From DATFJC01 sp035269445 (lineage in GTDB: Bacteria; Patescibacteriota; Patescibacteriia; UBA2591; UBA6264), in contig DATFJC010000038.1 in NCBI GenBank assembly GCA_035269445.1, forward strand, positions 1 through 5,657: a DNA stretch of 5,657 bases. Direction: 5' to 3'. The notes beneath the pieces are model-generated. The model was given only the letters and a program-made list of their open reading frames with translations, searched no databases and had not been told where the DNA came from. Position numbers and translations under genes: made by a program. Positions 1-5,142 of the stretch are shown here, piece after piece (the first letter of the stretch is position 1; the number at the start of each line of letters is the position of its first letter).

Positions 1-723
1 CATAATAAAAAAACCAGCCAATGATCCAATAATAGCTCCTTCTGTTTTTGCTAAAACAAGAGCAGCCCCTAAAATAAAAACAAAAATAAAACCAAGTATT
101 TTAAAGGTTGTAGTCTTAGAAAAAGACACAATCCAGCTAAATCCAAGAACTAAAATAGGCCCTAATAAAAGTCCTAGAAAATTAGGGTGGGGGAAAGGCC
201 CGGTTGCCCGCCAAACTTCTGGTTTATTTAAAATCTCCAAACTCATAATACCACCCCCAAAAAACTTTTGAAGTATTGCCCATAAAGATACTAAAACCCC
301 CAAGCAAACAGTAAAAAAGATTATTATAGAAAAATCCTTTTTAGACTTAATAATATCAAAGCCAACCATAAAAACTAAAACTGGTTCTAAAAAATAAGCC
401 TTAAAAATACCAAGCCCAGCTCTTAAGTCTGGACTAATAATTATTGCTAATAAACCTGATAAAAGCCAAAAAATTATTATCCACTTCCAAGTACCAAGGC
501 TTAAAAATAATTTTTTAATCTTTAAAAAACCGCCCTTTTTTAAAAACCAAATAAATATAAAAACAAATATCCAAGTCTCTAAAAGAGTTAAGGGTATGCT
601 TAAAAACATAAACCTAACCTGATACAAGGGCAGGCCCAATAAAATAAGACCCAAAGAAAACCTTAAATCTTTAAGGCTTGCTAAAATAAAGACTAAGCTT
701 AATAAAGATATAATATATATCAT
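1..723 (-). CDS. O-antigen ligase/polymerase family membrane protein (3' truncated by window edge)
   Basis: The frame opens with ATG at 723-721 and runs without a stop to base 1, giving the first 241 residues; the C-terminal part lies outside the window. About eight hydrophobic segments cover most of the length, for example near residues 1-17, 23-46, 48-61, 80-97, 106-122, 131-152, 183-200 and 207-224. Residues 97-118 (ISPDLRAGLGIFKAYFLEP) and the motif TGPFPHPNFLG at 174-184 match the conserved core of the Wzy_C/O-antigen ligase family, where a G-x-F-x-H-P-N block precedes a membrane helix. Family members transfer or polymerise undecaprenyl-linked glycans on the outer face of the membrane. 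The start lies 2 bp after the flippase stop, so the two are surely co-transcribed. Only a weak purine stretch (AAATAAAG), not a true Shine-Dalgarno, precedes the ATG. Ligase, polymerase (Wzy) and protein O-glycosyltransferase roles cannot be separated from this fragment. Confidence 0.85.
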   Translation of the reverse strand, partial: MIYIISLLSLVFILASLKDLRFSLGLILLGLPLYQVRFMFLSIPLTLLETWIFVFIFIWFLKKGGFLKIKKLFLSLGTWKWIIIFWLLSGLLAIIISPDLRAGLGIFKAYFLEPVLVFMVGFDIIKSKKDFSIIIFFTVCLGVLVSLWAILQKFFGGGIMSLEILNKPEVWRATGPFPHPNFLGLLLGPILVLGFSWIVSFSKTTTFKILGFIFVFILGAALVLAKTEGAIIGSLAGFFIM

Positions 724-725
724 CT

Positions 726-2144
726 TTATTTGAATTTAAGTTTTTTTATAAAATCTTTTGAAATTCCGCCTAACATAAATAAGCTGCCAAAATAAACTAG
801 TATAAATAAGAATGCCATTAAAATAACATGAAAATCTTTTATTAAAATTCCAATAATAGCCATAATTAGGGTTGCAAGTAAACTTTTTTTAAGAACCTTA
901 AAATCTAAATTAATTTTTGTTTCTTTCCAAATGACAATAAGAGCACCTATTGTAACAACAGCCTCAACCAAAACCGTTACTATTGCCGCACCCCAATAAG
1001 TAAATTTAGGCACCAAGGCAATATATCCACTTATGCCTAAAAAAACAGCTAAGCCATAAAACTTTAACATTTTTTTTTGTTTTTCAAGAGCTATAATAGT
1101 ATAAGACCCTAAACTAGATAAAAATATTAAAGCAGTTGCTATTATCAGTATTTTTAAAGGCCCCCCAGCTGCACTAAAGCTCTCACCAGCTACAAAAACC
1201 ATTATTTTGTCAGCTAAATACCAAGTACCAACCACAAGAGGGATAATCAAAGCTATGAAAAAATCAAAAGATTTTTGGAAAATACTTTTAAATTTTTTCA
1301 ATGCTTTTTTAGCCAACATTCGGGACATATGAGGCAAAACAAGGCCCATAAAAATAGGAGGAAACATTATCAAAACCTCTAATACCCTGTATGCTGCACC
1401 ATATATACCAACTTCAGAAGCGGGTCTAAATAAAGAAAGAATAATTGTGTCTCCTTTAAAATAAACAGTTGTTAAAATTATAGAAACTCCTACGGGCCAA
1501 GTTTTTTGAAAAACCTTTTTATATAATTCAATATTAAAAGCAAATTTAATGTTTATATATTTTTTAATTGAAAAAAACAAGATTAAAAAACTAACCAAAC
1601 TTCCAATTATTACCCCTGTTAAAATAAATAAAATCCCTAAATCAAATTGAGATGCTAAAAGAACAAAACCAAAAAGAGCTGCCTTACCCAGGCTTTCTGC
1701 CAAAGCCACCTTGCCCATTTTCATTTTATATTGAAAAAACCCAGTGAATAATTGAACCAAAGAACTAAAAATAAAAGATATTGCTGTTATGGCTATGCCC
1801 AGTTCAATTAAATCCCCATATTGAGGAATTAAAAAACTTATTAAAATTCCAACTCCTAATATCAAAATACTGATTATGATTCTTAGGGTAAAGAAATTAC
1901 TCATTAAGTAAGACTTGCTATATTTGCCAATAGAAAGCATTTGCACAAAAATCATATAAAGCCCCCAATCAGCAAAAATAGAAAAGGTTTGAAGATAGGC
2001 CATTACTATAGTAAATTTACCAAAGCCCACTTGTCCTAAATAGCGTGCCGCAATAGCAAAAAAACCAATATTTATTAAAAGACTTATAATCTTACCTAAA
2101 AAGTGGATAGAGGTATTTTTAAAAATATTAATCTCTAATTTCAT
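726..2144 (-). CDS. Oligosaccharide flippase family protein (Wzx/RfbX-like, MATE/MVF superfamily)
   Basis: This 472-residue polytopic membrane protein has the usual length for Wzx-type flippases (about 400-500 aa) and about 12-14 hydrophobic segments across its length. Family hallmarks are the N-terminal ARYLGQVGFGKF (residues 33-44) after the first helix, FADWGL at 57-62, and the mid-protein block GDTIILSLFRPASEVGIYGA at 231-250, followed by YRVLE and a proline-bearing helix ending in GLVLPHMSR (267-275). These proteins move undecaprenyl-diphosphate-linked oligosaccharides from the inner to the outer leaflet. The ATG at 2144 is the only sensible start: it begins the first amphipathic segment and lies directly behind an extended -10 box. 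An O-antigen-ligase-family gene follows after 2 bp, which supports glycan export. No glycosyltransferase is in view, so the cargo is unknown. MurJ, the lipid II flippase, is a distant relative but normally has 14 segments and a different N-terminal signature, so it is less likely. Confidence 0.9.
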   Translation of the reverse strand: MKLEINIFKNTSIHFLGKIISLLINIGFFAIAARYLGQVGFGKFTIVMAYLQTFSIFADWGLYMIFVQMLSIGKYSKSYLMSNFFTLRIIISILILGVGILISFLIPQYGDLIELGIAITAISFIFSSLVQLFTGFFQYKMKMGKVALAESLGKAALFGFVLLASQFDLGILFILTGVIIGSLVSFLILFFSIKKYINIKFAFNIELYKKVFQKTWPVGVSIILTTVYFKGDTIILSLFRPASEVGIYGAAYRVLEVLIMFPPIFMGLVLPHMSRMLAKKALKKFKSIFQKSFDFFIALIIPLVVGTWYLADKIMVFVAGESFSAAGGPLKILIIATALIFLSSLGSYTIIALEKQKKMLKFYGLAVFLGISGYIALVPKFTYWGAAIVTVLVEAVVTIGALIVIWKETKINLDFKVLKKSLLATLIMAIIGILIKDFHVILMAFLFILVYFGSLFMLGGISKDFIKKLKFK

Positions 2145-2152
2145 ATACTTTT

Positions 2153-2181
2153 ATAATACCAAATAGTTTTATCTTGACCAA
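2153..2181 (-). promoter_or_regulatory. Putative extended -10 promoter for the flippase operon, predicting a near-leaderless mRNA
   Basis: Read on the minus strand, TATTAT (2158-2153) is a 5/6 match to the -10 consensus. It is preceded by TGG (2161-2159), which fits the extended -10 pattern TGn. A weak -35, TTGGTC (2181-2176, 3/6), lies exactly 17 bp upstream. Only 8 bases separate the -10 box from the ATG at 2144, so transcription should begin at about 2146-2144, leaving a leader of 0-2 nt. The -35 overlaps the -35 of the opposing promoter. AT-rich background makes -10-like words common; the combined spacing and extended motif are what support the call. Confidence 0.55.
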
Positions 2182-2202
2182 GTTTTCTTTTACACTTAAA
2201 AT
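2174..2202 (+). promoter_or_regulatory. Putative sigma70-type promoter for the SpoIID-thiI unit, predicting a near-leaderless mRNA
   Basis: TTGACC (2174-2179, 5/6 match) and TAAAAT (2197-2202, 5/6 match) are separated by an ideal 17 bp spacer. The ATG of the downstream gene is at 2212, only 9 bases beyond the -10 box, so initiation at the usual distance (A2210 or A2212) gives a leader of 0-2 nt with no room for a ribosome binding site. This also supports 2212 as the true translation start. The promoter shares its -35 region with the divergent flippase promoter. Confidence 0.65.
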
Positions 2203-2211
2203 GAAATACAT

Positions 2212-3744
2212 ATGAGAATAAATAAAAATAAAATAAAATTTCTATTTATATTACTACTTTTAATTTTTGCTTTACCTAAAAAGGGTATGGCAAATTTTTA
2301 TAAAGCAGAAAAAGTGGCTCAAAGTCATGCCGGTATTATAGAGCTAAAATCCGGAGAAACTGAAACCTTTTGGGTAAAATTTAAAAATATTGGCAGTATT
2401 AATTGGCAAGGCAAGGGAAATAAAAAAGTAACCCTTAGAACTATGTCTGGAGGAACTAGTAAATTAGCTCATTCAACCTGGTATACAAGCTATAGTCCTA
2501 ATCGAGTTAACCCTGCTGCCACAATTTATCCCGACCAAACCGCTCTTTTTAGATTTACTATTCAAGGCCCTAAATCCCCTGGCCTTCACTGGGCCAAATT
2601 TAATCTTTTTTATAATGGAGAAAAAATACCAGGAGGTAAAATAGAAATAGCAGTTAAAACAATAGAAACCAAACACCAAGAAAGTCAAATCAATGAACCA
2701 GAAACAAATGAACCAATAATAAAGCCAGGGCCAGAACCAGATATTGATACCTCCACTAATTGGTGGCAAAATATTTCAAGTAACTTAGATATTAAACAAA
2801 AACTTAAATGGCAAAACCAACCTAATGGTCCAATTATAAGGGTGGGTCTTTTATATATAGAACCCCAAGAAAAAAGCGATTATCTCCCTATAGTTATAAG
2901 GACAATAAATAATAAACCATATGACATTTACGATCAAAATAACAACCTTTTGGTTAAAAATACGTCTGGAGAAAAAATAAAAATAGATTATGACTATAAT
3001 CTAAATAAATATTTCTTAAATGACAATAATGGAAACCGCCTTTTAATGACCGACTCTTATTTAACCATTAAAAATAAAAATAATAGTTCTCAAGTTTTTG
3101 AAATAACAAGTTGGAAAAATGGCCCCTTTTGGGGAGCTGATGTTAATCATAATCAGTTTGAAGGAAAGATTGAAATACATTTTAACCCCAATACTAACCG
3201 CCTTTGGCTTATAAACGAGTTAACTTTAGAAAAATATTTACAAGGATTGGCTGAGGTATCTGATCTTTCTCCAGGTCAATTTTTAAAAGCCCAAAGTATT
3301 GCAGCTAGAACCTATGCTATGTTTAGATATTTTAATAATAAATATACAAACACACCAGATGGAGAGCCCTTTTTTACTTTACGGGGTACCCAGGCTGATC
3401 AAGTTTATAGGGGATATAAACGAGCTCAAAATCAACCCAATTTAAAACAGGCCGTTAATGCTACAAAGGGAATTATTGCCACTTACGATAATGATCCAAT
3501 ACTTGCTTATTATTTTGCCCAGACTAATGGACAAACCTATAACTCAGAAGACAAAAATATGACCCACAAACCCGTTCCCTACCTTAAATCTAAAAACGAT
3601 CCTCCTGGAAAAGGAAAAGAGCTTAGAGGTCATGGTGTGGGTATGCCACAAATTGGAGGAATAGTAGCTGCCAATGAAGGAGCTAATTTTTCTCAAATTT
3701 TAAAATATTATTACACTGGAATTGATTTAACAAAAATATACTAA
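2212..3744 (+). CDS. Secreted NBR1-Ig-like / SpoIID-LytB domain protein, putative peptidoglycan lytic transglycosylase
   Basis: The 510-residue product begins with a type I signal peptide: basic residues to K9, hydrophobic core 10-21, and likely cleavage after GMA at 25-27. Residues about 35-148 form an Ig-like beta domain of the NBR1 central-domain type, with VKFKNIGSINWQG (55-67) and later LHWAKFNLF (125-133). A Pro/Glu/Asn-rich linker covers about 155-182. Residues about 207-510 are a SpoIID/LytB domain: IIRVGLLY (208-215), LEKYLQGLAEVSD (339-351) with candidate catalytic Glu348, AQSIAARTYA (360-369), ADQVYRGY (395-402), YYFAQTNGQTYN (433-444), and GHGVGMPQIGG (473-483). SpoIID cleaves glycan strands of peptidoglycan, usually ones lacking stem peptides. 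The domain is compact: there is only a short link between PYLKS (456-460) and GHGVGM. The whole protein has no cysteine, so the zinc-binding Cys residues of Bacillus SpoIID are absent. thiI follows after 9 bp. A sporulation role is unlikely; wall remodelling is inferred. Confidence 0.9.
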   Translation: MRINKNKIKFLFILLLLIFALPKKGMANFYKAEKVAQSHAGIIELKSGETETFWVKFKNIGSINWQGKGNKKVTLRTMSGGTSKLAHSTWYTSYSPNRVNPAATIYPDQTALFRFTIQGPKSPGLHWAKFNLFYNGEKIPGGKIEIAVKTIETKHQESQINEPETNEPIIKPGPEPDIDTSTNWWQNISSNLDIKQKLKWQNQPNGPIIRVGLLYIEPQEKSDYLPIVIRTINNKPYDIYDQNNNLLVKNTSGEKIKIDYDYNLNKYFLNDNNGNRLLMTDSYLTIKNKNNSSQVFEITSWKNGPFWGADVNHNQFEGKIEIHFNPNTNRLWLINELTLEKYLQGLAEVSDLSPGQFLKAQSIAARTYAMFRYFNNKYTNTPDGEPFFTLRGTQADQVYRGYKRAQNQPNLKQAVNATKGIIATYDNDPILAYYFAQTNGQTYNSEDKNMTHKPVPYLKSKNDPPGKGKELRGHGVGMPQIGGIVAANEGANFSQILKYYYTGIDLTKIY

Positions 3745-3753
3745 ATTTAAAAA

Positions 3754-4917
3754 ATGAAAATCATTTGCCATTATAGTGAAATAGGCTTAAAGGGCAAAAA
3801 TCGTTCTTTTTTTGAAAAAACCCTTGCCCAAAATATCAAAAAGGCCCTTAAAAAGGCTTTTTTTAAAAATGTTAAAAGAATGTCTGGACGAATTTTAATT
3901 AACCTTAGTAAAAAAGGAGAATCAAACCAAAAAGAAATAAAAAAAAGATTAAAAAGGGTTTTTGGATTAGCAAACTTTAGCTTTGCTAAAAACATACCTC
4001 AAAATATAAATAGCCTGAAAAAAAATGCACTTTTAACATTAAAAGAAAAAAAATTCTCAAGTTTTAAAATAGAAACAAAACGTTCTAATAAAAATTTTCC
4101 TTTAAATTCTTTAGAAGTAAACCAAAAAGTAGGAGAGAAAATATTAAAAAATATTAAAAAAGATATCAAGGTTGACTTAGAAAATCCTGACATTATTTGT
4201 TTTATAGAAATAGTTGAGGATAAAGCTTATATATACACTGAAAAAATAAAAGCTTTTGGTGGGCTACCTGTAGGAACTGGTGGCAAGGCGGTTAGTTTAA
4301 TATCTGGAGGAATTGATTCCCCAGTAGCTTCTTGGTATGGCATAAAAAGAGGCTTAAAATTAACTTTTATTCACTTCCATGCCTATCCCTTTACCAATAA
4401 AACCTCCATTGAAAAAGTAGAAAAAATTGTTTCTCTTTTAAATCAATATCAATTTAAATCAAAGCTTTATCTTGTGCCCTTTGCTAATATTCAAAAACAA
4501 ATCATGCTTAATGCCCCAGGAAAACTTAGGGTAATACTTTACCGAAGATTCATGTTGAGAATAGCTGAAAAAATTGCTAAAAAAGAAAAAGCCAGTGCCC
4601 TTTTAACAGGTGGTAATTTAGGTCAGGTTGCCTCCCAAACTATTGAAAATATCCGGGAAACAGAATCAGCTATTAATTTACCAGTTTTAAGACCCTTAAT
4701 AGGCTTTGATAAAGGAGAAATTATAAATATCGCTAAAACAATTAATACTCTTTTAATTTCCAACCAACCAGATCAAGACTGCTGCTCTAGATTTGTGCCA
4801 AAACATCCAGAGACTAAAGCTAATCCCGGGGAAGCAAAAAAGGGTGAAAGCAGTCTTAATGTTGATGGGCTAATAAAAAAAGCAATAGAAAACATAAAAC
4901 TCAAAACCTTTAAATAG
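3754..4917 (+). CDS. thiI: tRNA 4-thiouridine synthetase ThiI (rhodanese-less form)
   Basis: ThiI adenylates U8 of tRNA and installs sulfur to make 4-thiouridine; in some bacteria it also supplies sulfur for thiamine. The 387-residue protein is full length for the Bacillus-type enzyme. The N-terminal ferredoxin-like domain starts with YSEIGLKGKNRSFFEKTL (7-24). A THUMP domain covers roughly 60-165, including FKIETKRSNKNFPLNSLEV (104-122). The PP-loop AMP-forming domain starts after GGLPVGTGGKAV (169-180) with the ATP-binding loop SGGIDS (184-189). LGQVASQT (289-296) is the family signature, and DCCSRFVPK (342-350) holds the likely catalytic cysteine pair Cys343/Cys344. The chain ends in a normal LIKKAIENI helix with no rhodanese domain, so sulfur probably comes directly from a NifS/IscS-type desulfurase encoded elsewhere. 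The ATG lies 9 bp after the SpoIID stop with only A-rich sequence ahead, so it is probably translated from the same mRNA. One deviation is TGGN (285-288) where TGES is usual. Confidence 0.96.
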   Translation: MKIICHYSEIGLKGKNRSFFEKTLAQNIKKALKKAFFKNVKRMSGRILINLSKKGESNQKEIKKRLKRVFGLANFSFAKNIPQNINSLKKNALLTLKEKKFSSFKIETKRSNKNFPLNSLEVNQKVGEKILKNIKKDIKVDLENPDIICFIEIVEDKAYIYTEKIKAFGGLPVGTGGKAVSLISGGIDSPVASWYGIKRGLKLTFIHFHAYPFTNKTSIEKVEKIVSLLNQYQFKSKLYLVPFANIQKQIMLNAPGKLRVILYRRFMLRIAEKIAKKEKASALLTGGNLGQVASQTIENIRETESAINLPVLRPLIGFDKGEIINIAKTINTLLISNQPDQDCCSRFVPKHPETKANPGEAKKGESSLNVDGLIKKAIENIKLKTFK

Positions 4918-4918
4918 C

Positions 4919-4947
4919 TTGACAAAAAGCATTATAAAAATTATACT
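4919..4947 (+). promoter_or_regulatory. Near-consensus sigma70 promoter for tRNA-Pro
   Basis: A perfect -35 TTGACA (4919-4924) and a -10 TATACT (4942-4947, 5/6) are separated by 17 bp. Initiation about 7 bases on (near A4954) leaves only about 3-5 nt of 5' leader for RNase P before the mature tRNA end at 4958. The -35 box starts one base after the thiI TAG stop, so the gene and promoter are packed end to end. This is the strongest promoter in the window, as expected for a stable RNA. Confidence 0.85.
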
Positions 4948-4957
4948 CAAGAAACTA

Positions 4958-5031
4958 CGGGCCGTAGCCTAGTGGCTTAAGGCGCGTGCTTTGGGAGCAC
5001 GAGATCGCGGGTTCAAATCCCGCCGGCCCGA
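4958..5031 (+). tRNA. tRNA-Pro (anticodon TGG)
   Basis: The 74-nt sequence folds into a complete cloverleaf. The acceptor stem is CGGGCCG (4958-4964) with CGGCCCG (5024-5030). The D stem is GCCT/AGGC (4967-4970, 4980-4983). The anticodon stem is CGTGC/GCACG (4985-4989, 4997-5001) around loop TTTGGGA, with anticodon TGG at 4992-4994. The variable loop is AGATC. The T stem is GCGGG/CCCGC with loop TTCAAAT (5012-5018). C1-G72 with A73 is typical of bacterial tRNA-Pro, and G37 next to the anticodon is the usual m1G37 site. U8 (4965), the substrate of ThiI, is present, as are G15-C48 and G18G19 for tertiary pairing. CCA is not encoded (ATTTTT follows), so a CCA-adding enzyme is needed. UGG can decode all or most Pro codons by wobble. 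It has its own promoter and terminator. Confidence 0.98.
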
Positions 5032-5041
5032 TTTTTAAATA

Positions 5042-5080
5042 AAAAAATATAGAGCCATAGCACTCTATATTTTTTATTTT
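5042..5080 (+). terminator. Intrinsic terminator after tRNA-Pro
   Basis: A perfect 13-bp inverted repeat pairs AAAAAATATAGAG (5042-5054) with CTCTATATTTTTT (5063-5075) around the 8-nt loop CCATAGCA, followed by ATTTT. The upper TATAGAG/CTCTATA forms the hairpin and the T-run forms both the outer stem and the U-tract. The stem has only two G-C pairs and is therefore weak, but it is well placed 10 bases after the tRNA and before the next promoter. The A-run opposite the T-run means it could also work on the minus strand. It would end both the tRNA transcript and any read-through from thiI. Confidence 0.75.
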
Positions 5081-5082
5081 GC

Positions 5083-5110
5083 TTGATTATTAGAATAACT
5101 AGTGTAAAAT
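5083..5110 (+). promoter_or_regulatory. Candidate promoter for the thioredoxin reductase gene
   Basis: TTGATT (5083-5088, 4/6 match) and TAAAAT (5105-5110, 5/6) are spaced by 16 bp, just after the tRNA terminator. Transcription would begin near 5117, giving an AT-only leader of about 26 nt without a Shine-Dalgarno motif. The spacer holds a small inverted repeat, TTATT-AG-AATAA (5087-5098). The region is so AT-rich that other -10-like words exist closer to the ATG, but none has a matching -35. Confidence 0.4.
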
Positions 5111-5120
5111 AAAATTAAAT

Positions 5121-5140
5121 TATAAAAATAATATTTTATA
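5121..5140. repeat. AT-only inverted repeat immediately upstream of the thioredoxin reductase start
   Basis: TATAAAA (5121-5127) and TTTTATA (5134-5140) are perfect 7-bp arms around ATAATA, ending two bases before the ATG at 5143. It could be an operator or a weak AU hairpin in the mRNA leader. It could also be chance, since the whole 5105-5142 stretch is almost entirely A and T. Confidence 0.4.
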
Positions 5141-5142
5141 TT

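Noticed and set aside
726..2144. MurJ lipid II flippase
   Set aside because: The ARYLGQVGFGKF and EVGIYGA blocks fit Wzx-type oligosaccharide flippases, and the partner gene is of the O-antigen ligase family.
2145..2211. Riboswitch or structured leader in the divergent intergenic region
   Set aside because: Only 67 bases separate the two start codons, and both are filled by promoter elements that leave almost no transcribed leader.
2473..2769. A 98-codon open frame on the minus strand
   Set aside because: It lies wholly antisense inside the SpoIID gene, has a low-complexity Trp/Phe/Tyr-rich product with no family look, and no promoter or ribosome binding site.
3771..4193. Two minus-strand open frames of 74 and 64 codons
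   Set aside because: Both lie antisense within thiI and are Phe/Leu-rich products expected from reading the Lys-rich plus strand backwards.
726..4917. Alternative genetic code with UGA read as Gly or Trp
   Set aside because: All three complete genes read through with no internal TGA and end at TAA or TAG, so code 11 suffices, although the absence of TGA stops does not exclude reassignment.
4958..5031. tRNA with anticodon GGG, or with its 5' end at G4959
   Set aside because: The 7-base loop TTTGGGA fixes U33 at 4991 and the anticodon at 4992-4994 as TGG. Starting at C4958 gives a full 7-bp acceptor stem and the C1-G72 pair expected for tRNA-Pro.
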